Origin: Elymus sibiricus
Taxonomy: Eukaryota; Streptophyta; Magnoliopsida; Poales; Poaceae
DNA length: 64,000 nt
Assembly: GCA_039707655.1 (NCBI GenBank)
Contig: CM077665.1
Coordinates: 78,555,954 to 78,619,953 of the forward strand
Reading direction: 5' to 3'
Each line of letters begins with the position of its first letter. Position 1 is the first letter of the stretch. The translations under genes were made by a program, and so were the position numbers. This document shows, one piece after another, positions 23,278-35,887 of the stretch. Under the pieces are notes generated by a model. The model was not told the origin of the DNA. It worked only from the letters and a program-made list of their open reading frames with translations, and did no database searches.

Positions 23278-24640
23278 GGCTGCGGCCGCTTGTTCTTCAG
23301 TTCTGGTTTGTGGAGAAGAAGGAGGGCAGATGGGAGAGGATGGGATATGGATGAGTGTGAGAGGAAGAGGAAGACGATAGGTGGCTTAAATATCCATAAT
23401 GGGCTGTGTCCATTCACTGGTTTCACCATGGAAGTAATGACAGCCGGGCGGCGGGGTGTGGGCGTGTGGCATCGGGAGTGTGTACACGCGTGGGAAACCA
23501 TTTCATCGGGAGTGTACACACTGGGCATCAATAGCCATAATGCAACAGCGCTGCACACGTTTGTGGCATCAGTCGGTGGTCGGGGGGGGGGGGGGGTCAC
23601 GCCTGCTTGTTCTTCTCTGCATGTGCATGCATGCATCGTAGGCGGCTCACGCGCATGCATGCAATGTAGCCTGCTGGCTAGGGCCTGTCAAGAGGCAAGC
23701 GTGGCAACGTTCGGTCCATGGGTCTAACGGGTGGGCTTCTTTTACCAGAGCCCAACGACACGCATGCATTGTAGCCCAGCCGCTCCATTCGAGCGCAGAA
23801 GAAACACAACTCAAAAAAACAAACAACGTTTCCGAATCCAGCAAATCAGAGCGCAGAACGAGCATGCCCGTGGATCATTGACGTAGCACTGCAGGCCGAT
23901 CCACACCATTGAACGCGCGGTGATCCAACGGTCCTGAATTGGGGGAGGGGGGCGTTATCCAGTGTTCTCAAATGCATCCAATCATAGCGCAGAACGAGCC
24001 TCACGTGGATCAGTGACGTAGCCCTAGCGCATGATCCAGACCGTCCACTAACAGAGATCCAGCGGCGCGGAAGGGTGCGGGGTTTCAGATGGGGTTTGAG
24101 GGGTTTTGAGAGGGTTATGAGGGGTTTTGAGAAGGTTTTGAGGGCTAGGGTTGAGCATAACTAATTCAAAAAAATCATAAAAATATGAAACTTGCACCCA
24201 TCATCGTTTTATGTGACTAAGTTGCTGGGAAAAATAAGAAACTTGATCTATGGGTATTTTCATGAAAAACTCTTCACAAAACATAGCTATCATGAACGAG
24301 GTTGCATGGGATTCAAGCTAGGGTTTAGGGCTAAGCATGTCATAGTTTATCCAAATGATCTCATATTGGGCATGGACACTATATTTGCACACTAGATGTC
24401 AAGTTTTGATTTTTGGCTCATTTAGAAAAGGTCGGATTTTTTTTTCTTAGGAATGGGGTGTTTAGCCTAGCTTCGGAGCTCATTTGGAGCACATTTTTCA
24501 TGACTAGTGTTTCACATCAACAATAAGTGCTCGGACTGATCACTTAACATGCGTATGCCTAATATTTGAGAAAGCATTGTAACATCAATACCACATACTA
24601 AACAATGTCAAATTTGGATTTTGGGTCAAACTTGAAATTC
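23278..24640. other. MULE internal spacer, partly shared with the inner MULE
   Basis: No gene supported. 23860-24180 (GATCCAACGGTC, GGGGTTTTGAG) and 24160-24330 (AATTCAAAAAAATCA, CATGAAAA(A)CTC(C)TTCACA) resemble 41560-41800 and 41830-42140 of the inner MULE. A G-run of about 14 lies near 23582-23596. Confidence 0.5.
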
Positions 24641-24771
24641 GTACAGAATTTGAATAGCATTACACAAATTGGGGTAAACCCACATATACCATATTACACA
24701 AATACACAGCAAAGTAAAAATAGCATTACACAAATTGGGGTAACCCCACAAATTGAGGCAAGTTTGTTATT

Positions 24772-25237
24772 CTACTTCTTACCACTCGATTTCTTCTTCT
24801 TCTTACCACTTCTTGATCCTACCACACCTAGTTCACTCAAGCTATTGGTTTTCTTTACGGGACTAGCTAGGACAACTTTAGTTGGCACCACAACATCTAC
24901 ATGAGGCTCAGTTTGCACAACATCAACTACAGTAGCTTCAATTGGTAACACAAGTTCCAATATAGGCTTAGTTTGCACAACATCAGCCGCAACAGCTTCA
25001 GTTTGCACCACATTCTGCACCACATCATCATCCAAATGTTGCTCATGATGCATCACAAGATCAAAGAATGCCTCATTTTGCACCACAACATCATCCAACT
25101 CTTGCTCATTTGGCACCGCAACATCATCCAACTCTGGTTCACCACCAAAACTTCTCTTTTTTCTATAGCCATTGATTCTTGCCCTTTTGATTGCCCGGCA
25201 ATCTTCAACAACAAGGGGTTGACCTGCACGCTTCCTC
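24772..25237 (-). pseudogene. Outer MULE transposase, last exon (acidic repeat tail)
   Basis: Joined to the previous exon by a GT-AG intron (25238-25311). It begins RKRAGQP and shows a nuclear-localisation-like KRARINGYRKKR. A run of diverged 10-15-residue repeats follows, of the type ELDDVVVQNE / VVDVVQTEP, ending in Lys/Ser (SGKKKKKSSGKK). Low-complexity acidic tails like this are seen in many plant MuDR-type transposases. Intact frame in this exon. Confidence 0.7.
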
Positions 25238-25311
25238 CTGAAAAACAAAGCTTGTAATTTGGCTAGTAATTAAAAACAACATCTAAATAAAAAACACAAA
25301 CATAAACATAC

Positions 25312-26349
25312 TTTGGCCTTTCAGGAGTGTAACGACATTTTGGAGATCCTTTTCGGTGCCGAAGTTCCTGGCACATATTGCATCTATTTTTGTTACCTTT
25401 TTGGGACCTTTTTGGCTTTGCATCCTTCTTTCCCTTCCCCTTTTTACTACTCCCACCTTTCTCAAACCATGCCTTGAATCTACCCTCTTTAGGCTTGCCA
25501 GCCTTTCTTTTTGTTAGGGGAGGACACATGGAAAATTCAATTTCCACTTCAGGCCACTGAGACTGATCTGTAAGTGCTGGAATTGGAGTTGCATATGCAG
25601 CCTTGAATCTTGCCACTGAGTAATATTCATGCAAATATGGGTGCATGTTTATCTTGGGTTGGGAGGCCAAGAAAAGTATGGCATGGTCACATGGTTTCCC
25701 GGTGTGTTGCCACTCGAGGCAAGTGCAGTCATGCAACTCAGTGTTAACAACATGCCTCCTTCCAGTCTTGGTATCTCTAACTTCAGCACCCCACAATGAA
25801 GATTTTTCAATAAACAAATGTGTAAGATTTCTGCTCCTGTTCACCACATGTTGTACCACAGCAGGAAGCTTATCCCCTTGCAGACAATCACCAATCCTTC
25901 TTCTCAATTCCCACATGCGCATCATCATGATCCTGATTTGGTCAACCATGTCATGCACAAGCAAGTTCTTTAACTGATTTCTCTTATTGTTAAAACTTTC
26001 TGCCAAGTTGTTGTTGATATGATCACACTTGATGGTAGTGTTAAATCCTGACCTGTACCATAATAGAGAATGGTAGGTGTTCAACCATGGACCAAACTCA
26101 CTACATGCTGTCTTTATCTTATCAAGATGATATGAATGTGTCTGTTTGGTGTAAGATCTTGCTGCTAGCCACATTCTCCCAAACTCTTATCCTCTGAATT
26201 TTTTAATCAAATTCATCTACATATGGCCGAAGCACTCCCTCTGCTCACAATGGGGAAAAACATTCTTGACTGCATTTTCTAGCCCTTTGCATGCATCTGT
26301 GTGTACTGCCAAAGGTGACACTGGCCCTATGCATCTTTTCAACTGCATC
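25312..26349 (-). pseudogene. Outer MULE transposase, C-terminal part with SWIM zinc finger
   Basis: Minus-strand continuation of the transposase after the Gypsy insertion. It holds VHTDACKGLENAV, probably the second catalytic Asp region. The SWIM zinc finger is CTCLEWQHTGKPCDHA, and a CCHC-like CNMCQELRHRKGSPKC lies near the end. Two in-frame stops, TAG at 26217-26219 and TAA at 26187-26189, break the region between the catalytic core and the SWIM domain. The right edge is the 5-bp duplication ATGAA (26350-26354) of the retrotransposon. Confidence 0.88.
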
Positions 26350-26354
26350 ATGAA

Positions 26355-27749
26355 TGATACGTCTCCGTCCTATCTACTTTTCCTAACGCTTTTGCTCTTG
26401 TTTTGGACTCTAATTTGCATGATTTGAATGAAACTAACCCGGACTGACACTGTTTTCAGCAGAACTACCATGGTGTTGTTTTTGTGCAAAAATAAAAGTT
26501 ATCAGAACTGGACGAAACTTTTTGGAGATTTATATCAAAATAAATAAAAAATACTGGAGCCAAGAATCACCGGAGGGGGTGCCCTGGTTGGGAACGATAC
26601 ACCAGGGCGCGCCCTGGTGGGTTGTGCCCACCTCGTGGCCCCACTGACCCTAATTCCAGCGCTATAAAATCCTATTTTCGGAGAAAAAAATCAGAGAGAA
26701 AGTTTCATCGTGTTTTACGATACGGAGCCGCCGCCACCTCCTGTTCTTCATCGGAAGGCCAGATCTGGAGCCCGTTTGGGGCTCCGGAGAGGGGAATCTT
26801 CGGACTTCGTCATCATCAACCCTTCTCCATCGCCAATTCCATGATGCTCCCCATCGGGAGTGAGTAATTCCTTCGTAGGCTCGCTGGTTGGTGAGGAGTT
26901 GGATGAGATTCATCATGTAATCGAGTTAGTTTTGTTAGGGCTTGATCCTTAGTATCCACTATGTTCTGAGATTGATGTTGCTATGACTTTGCCATGCTTA
27001 ATGCTTGTCACTAGGGCCCGAGTGCCATGATTTCAGATCTGAACCGTTTATGTTATCACCATTATATCTATGTTCTTGATCCGATCTTGCTAGTCATATG
27101 CACCTGCTATGTGTTATGATCCGTAAACCCCGGAGTGACAATAGTCGGGATACTTTCCGGTGATGACCGTAGTTTGAGGAGTTCATGTATGCACTATGTG
27201 TTAATGCTTTGTTCCGGTTCTCTATTAAAAGGAGGCGTTAATATCCCTTAGTTTCCTTATGGACCCCGCTGCCGCGGGAGGGTAGGACAAAAGATGTCAT
27301 GCAAGTTCTTTTCCATAAGCACGTATAACTATTTACGAAATACATGCCTACATTACATTTATGAACTGGAGCTAGTTCTGTGTCGCCCTAGGTTATGACT
27401 GTTATATGATGAATATTATCCAACGAGTTCACCGATCCAGTGCCTACGAGTTTTCCACATATTGTTCTTGCTGAGTTACTATTGCTACTGCTACTGTTAC
27501 ACTTGCTACAAAACTATTGCTATCACTGCTACCGTTACTGTTACTGTTACTACTGCTATCAAAACTATCATACTACTGTGCTACTGATCACTCTGCTGCA
27601 GATATTTAATATCCAGGTGTGGTTGAATAGACAACTCAACTGCTAATATTTGCAAATATTCTTGGCTCCCCTTGTGTCGAATCTATAAATTTGGGTTGAA
27701 TACTCTACCCTCGAAAACTGTTGCGATCTCCTATACTTGTGGGTTATCA
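26355..27749 (+). repeat. Left LTR of retrotransposon X
   Basis: About 1395 bp. Differs from the right LTR by scattered substitutions and indels, including an extra CTACTG-type triplet stretch near 27490, so the insertion is not recent. It contains the GGCGCGCCCTGGTGGGTTGT block and a CTATAAAA box near 26662. Confidence 0.92.
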
Positions 27750-27827
27750 AGACCTTTTTCTGGCACCGTTGCCGGGGAGCATAGCTATATTTGTTGAGTC
27801 ACTTGGGATTTATGTCAGTTGATCACT

Positions 27828-28349
27828 ATGGAGAATCTAAAGGATACAAGAACCAAGATTTTTCCCTCTAAGACAAGGGGAGGTAAGGAATTGCCATCAC
27901 ACTCTGCACTTGATTCACCTTCGGTTACGAGTAGACTTGGAACACCACCACATGCTATTAATCCTGATATGTCGCAAGTTATTGATGATGCTACTTCTGC
28001 TATGAATGATGCTTATGATGATGCTAGTACCATGCTTGATGATAATGTGCCACTAGGTGAATTTCTTGATGAACAAATTGCTAGAGCTAAAGAGAATGAA
28101 ATTACTGAAACTGGTGAGATTACTGAAACTGATGAAGTCTTTGAAACTGAGAACTATGAAACACCTATTAGACCCAGCTCTCCTAGATTTGAAATGCATA
28201 AGATACCTGAAGGTTATGTTATGGATGAGGAGATAGCTAGGGAAATCCTTTCTTGTAAGGATAGAGATGATCTTAAGAAATTACTATGCAAGTATAAGGA
28301 AAATACTTTGAATGCTAGAATGAAATGTGATCCTAAGTTTGCTACTTAA
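27828..28349 (+). pseudogene. Gag N-terminal part of retrotransposon X
   Basis: Open frame of 173 aa starting MENLKDTRTKIFPSKTRGG, acidic in the middle, ending at a stop at 28347-28349. The same frame remains recognisable downstream to about 28540 (EFSVDPELITLVE). The central gag domain is then missing and gag sequence resumes at 32213. Consistent with truncation by the inner LTR element plus a deletion. Confidence 0.6.
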
Positions 28350-28599
28350 CATATCTTTGTTACCGATAAGGATTATGAATTCTCTGTCGACCCAGAGTTA
28401 ATTACTTTGGTTGAATCTGATCCTTTCCATGGCTATGAAACTGAAATTGTAGTGGCACATCTTACTAAGCTGAATGATATAGCCACCCTCTTTGCTCATG
28501 ATGAGAAAATTCGCTATAGACTGTTCTGTTTAAGACAGATTCTGTTTTCGTTGCATTGTGTGCTTGTTTTGATGAATCTATGGGTTATATTGAAGGGTA

Positions 28600-31500
28600 C
28601 GAGCCTTGGTAAAGTTAAAATACAGTAGGTATAATGCAATAACAAAATATGAATGGGTTTGAAACAACACCTAAAGTAGTGATTTGCTTTATTATACTAA
28701 CGGATCTCACGAAGATTTTATTGAGTTTTGTGTGATTGAAGTTTTCAATTTTTGGGTGAGATCACGATGGATGAAGGAATAAGGAGTGAAAAGAGCCTAA
28801 GCTTGGGGATGCTACAGCACCCCCAAGATATATCCAAAGAGAAACAAGCAACTAAGCTTGGGGATGCCCCCGAGTGGCATCCCCTCTTTCTTCTAATGAC
28901 CATCGGTATTTTACTTGGAGCTTTATTTTTATTCGTCACATATCATGAGTTTTACTTGGAGCGTCTTGTATCATTTGTATCTTTACTTGCTTTGCTTGTT
29001 AGTTTGCCACTTGTATCCTTGCTGGACACACCTATTTGGGAGAGCCAAAATTATGCTATGATTTGTTAGAATTGCTCTCTATGCTTCACTTAAACTTTTT
29101 GAGCTATAGAATTGTTCTAGTGCTTCACTTATATCTTTTTGAGCACGGTGTGCTTGGAAATTTTTGTAGAAATACTCTCATGCTTCACTTAGATTAATTT
29201 GAGGGTTAGTAAATTTTGAAGAAACCCTCTCATGCTTCACTTATACTATTTTGAGATATGAAAACTCTATGCTCATGTGCTTCACTTAAATTTGTTTGAG
29301 CTTGTCAAAAGCAATGACAATATATGAAACTAGTCCCAAAGTGATAGATATCCAAGGAGGATATAATAAATTTTTTTCATGAAGATCATTGGGCAAATTA
29401 AACTTGATTCTTTGTAATAGTTTTGAAACATGATGATAGTAATATGTGAGTCATGTTAGTGAGTAATTATGCTTTAGTAGGAATATTGGTGTTAAGGTTT
29501 GTGATTCCCTATGCAAGTACGAAAGTCAATAGTTATGCAATGAAATTACATCCTACTTATGGAGCATTATTCGGTGTTAGTTATTCTCAATGCTCGCTTA
29601 TCAGAATTTTCATTTCTTGGTTTGGTTGCTTCTCAATCTATTTGCTAGCATCCATTTGTACTAAGTAGAAATACTACTTGTGCATCCAAAATCTTTAAAT
29701 CAAGTTTTGCCTTATGAGTCCACCATACCTACCTATATGCGGTATTTCCATTCCGTTCCAAGCAAATTTGTATGTGCCATCTCTAATTTTCAAAATAAAC
29801 TTCTCTTTTGTGTGCTCATACCGCTCATGAAACGATGGGGAGTGTCCAATATTTTTCCATGTTAGATGTGTTATTCTCAAGATGAGTGTTTGTTCACTTG
29901 TCATTGCATGAGAGTGCGGCGGTAATAGGGATGCCCATTCCTGAAATGAAAAAAAGATTTACTTTATGTTGTCAAATAATAAATTCCTTGGAAAGTGTTG
30001 GTATGGAAGGCAACCGTGGATACGGCCCGCCATGGAATGTGAAAGAATGGTGGAAAAAGGAATAAACTTTATTTTCTATTTGGGAACCACCTATGATATA
30101 TCTAGCATGGAAAGTATTGTGAGCTTCTTTGTCGTTTTCGTTGACAGGAAAGGCATGCCACCCAAAATAATTTTCTCTCTCAATTTAAAACTATGAGCTC
30201 TGGCACCTCTACAACTCCCTGCTTCCCTCTGCGAAGGGCCTATCTATTTACTTTATGCAATTTTTATTTTTACTTTGAGTCTCCATCTTCTCTTATAAAG
30301 CACCAACTAGGGGGCACTATGATCGTACTTGAGCATTGGGTGTAGCTAATATTTGAGTGTGTTTCATGAATGGATCAATGATTGAGCATGATGGGCTAGG
30401 GATAACTTTCTTTAGTGTTGATATTTTGAAAGACATGGTTGCTTGTTGGCATGCTTGAGTATTGAAGTCATTATGTTAAAACTAGACTATTGCTTTGAAT
30501 CATCTAAAGGTCCAAATGTCCATGCTACAAAAGAAAAGAATATGAGATGAACATGTTAGGCAGCATTCCACATCAAAACTTCTGTTTTTATCATTTACCT
30601 ACTCGGGGACGAGTAGGAATTAAGCTTGGGGATGCTGATACGTCTCCAATGTATCTATAATTTTTGCTTGTTCCATGTTGTTATATTATCATTCTTGGAT
30701 GTTTTACAATCACTTTATAGCAATTTTATATCATTTTTTTGGACTAACCTATTGACATAGTGCCAAAATGCAAGTTCATGTTTTTGCTTGTTTTTTTACT
30801 TCGTAGAATATCAGTACCAAACGGAGTCCAATCGCGACGAAACTTTTTGGAGATTTTTTTTGGACCAGAAGACACCCAGTGGGCCAAAGAAGTGCCAGAG
30901 AGGTGGGATGTGCAGGCCACAACCCACCAGGGCGCGCCAGGGAGCCCCCGGCGTGCCCTGATGGGTTGTGCCCTCCAAGCGCCCCCTCCACTGCTTCTGA
31001 TGCCTATAAATACCCAAATATTCAGAAAACCCTAGGGGAGTCGACGAAAAACACATCTAGCCGCCGCAAGTTCCAGAGCCTCAAGATCCAATCTAACACC
31101 ATCACGGAGGGGTTCATCTTCTTCATAGGCGCCTCTCCGATGATGCGTGAGTAGTCCACCATAGACCTACGGGTCCGTAGGCAATAGCTAGATGGCTTCC
31201 TCTCTCTCTTTTGATTCTCAATACAATGGTCTCTTGGAGATCTATTTGATGTAAACTTTTGCGGTGTGTTTGTTGGGATCCGATGAATTTTGAGTTCATG
31301 ATCAGTTTCTATCCATGAATATTATTTGAGCCTTCTTTGATCTCTTATATGCATGATTTGTTATAGCCTCGTATTTCTTCTTCGAATCTTTGGTTTAGTT
31401 AGGCCAACTAGATCGATTTTTCTTGCCATGGGAAGAGGTGCTTTGTGATGGGTTCGATCTTGCGGTGTCCTTTCCCAGTGGCAGAAGGGGCAGCAATGCA

Positions 31501-32211
31501 CGCATGTATCGTTGCCATTAAGGATAACAAGATGGGGTATATTCCTACTTGAATAGATCTTGTCTACATCATGTCATTGTTCTTATTGCATTACTCCGTT
31601 TCTCCATGAACTTAATACACTAGATGCATGCTGGATAGCGGTCGATGTGTGGAGTAATAGTGGTAGATACAGGCATGAGTCGGTCTACTTATCTTGGATG
31701 TGATGCCTATATAATGATCATCGCCTTGGATATCGTCATGATTATTTGATCTTCTATCAATTGCCCAACAGTAATTTGTTCACCCACCGTGCGCTATACT
31801 CATGAGAGAAGCCACTAGTGAAACCTACGGCAACCGGGTCTACTTTTCCAACATATTGCTTTCCGATCCATCTTTTTACTGCTTTGTTTTCAGATCTACT
31901 AAACCAAAAACCCAAAAAAATATTGCTGCACTTTTTATTTACCCTTTTTATTTTGTGTTCTTGAGAGATCTATCTCTCCTATCTATCATTACCTAATCTA
32001 TCTTTTTACCGTAGAGAGATTGACAACCTCTCTTACGCGTCGGGTTGCAAGTATTTGTTGTTTGTGTGCAGGTGCTGCTTATTAGGTAGTGGTGATCCTG
32101 CTACTGGTTCGATACCTTGGTTTCATAACTGAGGGAAATACTTACCGTCGTTGTGCTGCATCAACCCTTCCTCTTTGGGGAAATACCGACGCAGTCTCAA
32201 GCTACGTCAAG
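28600..32211 (+). mobile_element. Truncated LTR element Y inside X (3' internal region plus one LTR)
   Basis: 28780-28880 has the duplicated CTAAGCTTGGGGATGC motif of Triticeae Gypsy 3' regions. 29880-30635 resembles 37170-38005 of X (GCGGTAATAGGGAT, GAGCTCTGGCACCTCT, CTTCCCTCTGCGAAGG). Polypurine ATTAAGCTTGGGGATGC is followed by an LTR from 30636 (TGATACGTCTCCAATGTATC). The LTR's 3' end is near 32150-32211 and is not sharply defined. No left LTR and no coding genes, so it is a remnant. Confidence 0.7.
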
Positions 32212-32212
32212 G

Positions 32213-33500
32213 CTTCTCCAATTGCTTAATGCTTTGCCTGATTACCCTCTTAAGAAAAATGAAATACTTGATATCTTCTATAATGGACTAACTAATGCTT
32301 CTAGGGACTTCCTAGATAGTTGTGCTGGTTGTGTTTTCAGGGAATGAACTGTTGAAAAAGCTAAGGAACTATTGAATAATATATTGAAGAATTATGATGA
32401 TTGGACTCTCCCTGAACCAGCACTTAAACCCACTCCGAAGAAGTGGGGTATCTTATTTCTCAGTCCTGAAGATATGCAAGAGGCAAAGAAATGTATAAAG
32501 GAAAAAGGTATTGAAGCTGAGGATGTTAAGAATTTACCACCTATTGAAGAAATACATGGCCTTGACGCACCACACCTCAACAGGTGGTAGAGGTAAATTC
32601 TTTATTAAAGTTTGATGAAAGTGATATCCCTTACAATAAACATCCTAGTCAATGCTTATATGAGTTTGATAACTACATTATGAAACAAGATCACTTCAAT
32701 GCAAATGTTCTGAAACAATTGAAATATAATTCTGATATGATTGCTCACTTGAGTGACTTGTTATTTAGAATCACTAATGATGTTAGAGGTGTGGGAAAAC
32801 ATGCCTCTATGGTTGAAACCTAGTTAGAACAAGTTGCTAAATCTCAAAAAGAATTGCTTGATGAAATGAATAATAATATGAATGATTTTGCTGCTAGAGT
32901 AGTAACTAGACGAGGTAGAATGACCCAGGAACCTCTTTATCCTGAAGGTCATCCTAAAAGAATTGAACAAGACTCTCAGAGAATTAATACTGATGCACCT
33001 AGTCCTTCTAAAAATAAAAATAAAAATGATAGGACTTTGCATACCTCTAGTGAACTTGAGATAGAAAAACCTCCTGATAATAATGATGTTTCTATTTCCG
33101 ATGCTGAAACTCAATATGGTAATGAACATTCACCTAGCGATAATGAAAACAATAATGATAATGTTCATGAAGATACTCAACCAAACAATGATAAAGAACC
33201 CGATAATGATGTTGAAATAGAGCCTGCAGTTGATCTTGATAACCCACAACCTAAAAATAAATGATATGATAAAAGACACTTTGTGGCTAGAAAACATGGT
33301 AAACAAAGAGAGCCATGGGTTCAGAAATCCATGCCCTTTCCACCTAAACCATCTAAGAAAAAGGATGATGAAGAATTTGAATGCTTTGCTGAAATGATTA
33401 GGCCAGTCTTTTTGCGTACCCGCTTAACTGATATCTTAAAGATGGCCCCTTATGCAAAATACATGAAAGACATCATCACTAATAAAAGAAAGATACCACC
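32213..33500 (+). pseudogene. Gag C-terminal region of retrotransposon X, broken
   Basis: Fragments of one gag frame: LPDYPLKKNEILDIFYNGL at 32233, PTPKKWGILFLSPEDMQEAK near 32430, then an Asn/Asp/Glu-rich linker to 33264 and a basic stretch (ARKHGKQREPWVQKSMPF). It is interrupted by at least three stops (32344-32346, 32821-32823, 33262-33264) and frame changes. Family: plant Gypsy gag, Athila-like by style. Confidence 0.65.
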
Positions 33501-34154
33501 ATGCTTGCTAATTATTCTTTTAAGGATGGAGTACATAAAAAACTTGGAGATCCTGGAATACCAACTATACCTTGCTCCATTAAAAGAAATTATGTCAAAA
33601 CTGCTTTGTGTGATTTGGGAGCTGGTGTTAGTGTTATGCCCGTCTCTTTATATAAAAGACTTTATTTGAATAAACTCACACCTACTAAAATATCATTGCA
33701 AATGGCTGACAAATCAGCTGCCATACCTATCGGTATTTGTGAGGATGTGCCCGTTGTTGTTGCAAATGTTACTATCTTAACAGACTTTGTTATTCTTGAG
33801 ATGCCTGAGGACAACAACATGTTGATTATCCTTGGTAGACCCTTTTTGAATACTGCAGGGGCTGTTATTGATTGCAATAATAGCAAAGTCACTTTTCATA
33901 TCAATGGTAATGAGCATACGGTGCACTTTCTGAAGAAACAATTCCAAGTGAATCGCATAAATGTTATTGAAGAATCTCCGACACTCACTATTGGAAGTTT
34001 TCAACTACCTCTACCTACTGCCAAAAAGAAATATGACATACTTATTGTTGGGGATATGCATATCCCCATTGAGGTATCTTACTGTTTTATGAAAGTTCTT
34101 CGGTTTCATGCTAATCGGAAGTGGTTGTTAATAAGACTTGATCAACCTTATTAA
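33501..34154 (+). pseudogene. Retropepsin-like protease region of X
   Basis: Contains a pepsin-like core, TALCDLGAGVSVMP, where the usual D-T/S-G-A is DLGA, and the second half ...MLIILGRPFLNTAGAVID (ILGRPFL, typical of plant Gypsy proteases). Frame-shifted relative to gag. No reverse transcriptase follows; the frame ends at 34154 and the next 700 bp are non-coding. Confidence 0.75.
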
Positions 34155-34867
34155 TGGATCATTTTTGAGAGGTATGAAGTTGATGAATCTAGTAGGCACA
34201 ACCTTCTGCTCTCACCTTTTGTTTTTATTTTTCTTAGTCAAATAAAATAAAATGCCATGTTTATCCTGTTTTCTATCTTCTCCGTGCAATAAAAAATGAC
34301 CCAAAAATAAAAGTTTTCAGAATATCCTGAAAAATTAACACGATTTTTTTCTGAATATTTCTGAATTTCCTGTGCAAATAACATCAGAGGGGTGTGCACC
34401 TGTTGTCCACAAGACACCAGGGTGCGCTAGCAGCCCCAGGCGCGCCCTGGTGGGTTGTGGTCCCCACGTGGGTCCCCTCACTTATCCCTTTAGCCCATGC
34501 CATGCCCTTCCTCCAAAAAAACCACCATAGCTGTCACTCCCGTGTTCTCGCTCTCAAACCCGCGGATTTCGATCTCTTTGGTCGAAGCTCCGTTTCCGAA
34601 ACTGTTTTGGGGGATTGCTACTTGGTATGTAACTCCTCCATTGCTCCAATTAGTTTTTGATTTAGTGATTTATTTTTAGAATAATTAGCTACTTTTGGTG
34701 CTGCTATAGATGGGCTTGCATGTTGAATTCTTAGAGTTCTAAGTAGTTTGAATGCTTAATATGGCCTCTATGCTTCCTTAGGAGTAGTTGCTATCAATGT
34801 TACGAAGTTTTGTTGACAAAATTTTTTTGTAGACTAAAAATTCCAGAAATTTAATTATAGGAATAAG

Positions 34868-35887
34868 ATGGATTTCTTTAGGAAGTTTTCCTCCAAGAAG
34901 AATGATAAAGGAGTCATTGGAGAATCATCGGACAATGACCTCCACACTCTGAGAATGGCGGAGGTGCGGCCGTGCGAATGGCCGCATAGTGCCTTCATGG
35001 AGGAGGCCGGGTTCCATCAAGAGTTTGCTCAATTCATTGCAAATGCTTGGCTGGCCGACTTCCTCGTAGCTAAGTGTGACCAACACCACCTCCTTATAAA
35101 TTCCTTTGTGCAAAATTTTCATTTTCTGAGTAAGAATAATCATCCCGAGGTGCAGTTTAAGCTATATGCTGAAACTCATAGGATACCGCTCACTGACTTT
35201 TGTGGCATATGCTTGATCCCTTCTAATGGGGAATTAAGAGAGCCTAGACCAGCGGAGTTTGAGGACTTTCTCCTCACTTTAACAATGGGTGATGAAAGAG
35301 GCGTGTCAAATGCCACTGCCACCAGTCTGCAGTTTCCTTCTGTGCATTACTTTGCTTTGTTCATCGCGAAGTGTTTAACCGCTAGGGAGAAGGTTGGTGC
35401 ACTCAGTGCCCCCGACTTCGCCATTTTACGCCGCGCTGTACACAATGATCACACCTTTAACATGGGGGCTATTATTGCATGTCGCTTACACCTTAACAGG
35501 ACTAAGGGCAAGATACATGGTGGTATTTATGCTACTCGTTTAGCGAGACACTTTAATGTTCAGATTCACCCACATGATTATCCCTTGTCCCAAGTTTATC
35601 TAGATCACAAGGCATTACAGGATCATCAATTTATTGATGCAACCGACTCTTTTCATAACATTCGCTACAACTTAGTATTCAGCGTCAGTACACGAGATGT
35701 TATCCCATTGCCCGCACCTGCTTTGTTTGATTTTATTGCCAGGAACGGATACATGATCATGCCAGAGGACATTACAGCCTACCGGAGCAACTTGTCAGCG
35801 GCTGAGGAGGAGCCCCAGGAATGGGACGCTCAGGTGTCGTCGGCACCGCACTTCGACTTAGGATCGGATGGCTATTATGGATGGTGA
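34868..35887 (+). CDS. Long ORF of retrotransposon X, ATHILA ORF1-like
   Basis: An intact 339-aa frame from MDFFRKFSSKKNDKG to the stop at 35885-35887, unlike the broken gag and protease. Contains PHSAFMEEAGFHQEFAQF, a central FCGICLIPSNGELREP and RLHLNRTKGKIHGGIYATRL, and an acidic tail. Proteins of this kind sit after the protease/pol in Athila-type Gypsy elements (Pfam ATHILA ORF-1 group, by recollection). No signal peptide or membrane segment is visible, so it is not an obvious envelope-like protein. Its preserved frame could mean selection or chance. Confidence 0.65.
   Translation: MDFFRKFSSKKNDKGVIGESSDNDLHTLRMAEVRPCEWPHSAFMEEAGFHQEFAQFIANAWLADFLVAKCDQHHLLINSFVQNFHFLSKNNHPEVQFKLYAETHRIPLTDFCGICLIPSNGELREPRPAEFEDFLLTLTMGDERGVSNATATSLQFPSVHYFALFIAKCLTAREKVGALSAPDFAILRRAVHNDHTFNMGAIIACRLHLNRTKGKIHGGIYATRLARHFNVQIHPHDYPLSQVYLDHKALQDHQFIDATDSFHNIRYNLVFSVSTRDVIPLPAPALFDFIARNGYMIMPEDITAYRSNLSAAEEEPQEWDAQVSSAPHFDLGSDGYYGW

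Noticed and set aside
27440..27646. Leu/Tyr-rich ORF in the left LTR of X
   Set aside because: Translation of CTACTG-type triplet repeats in an LTR.
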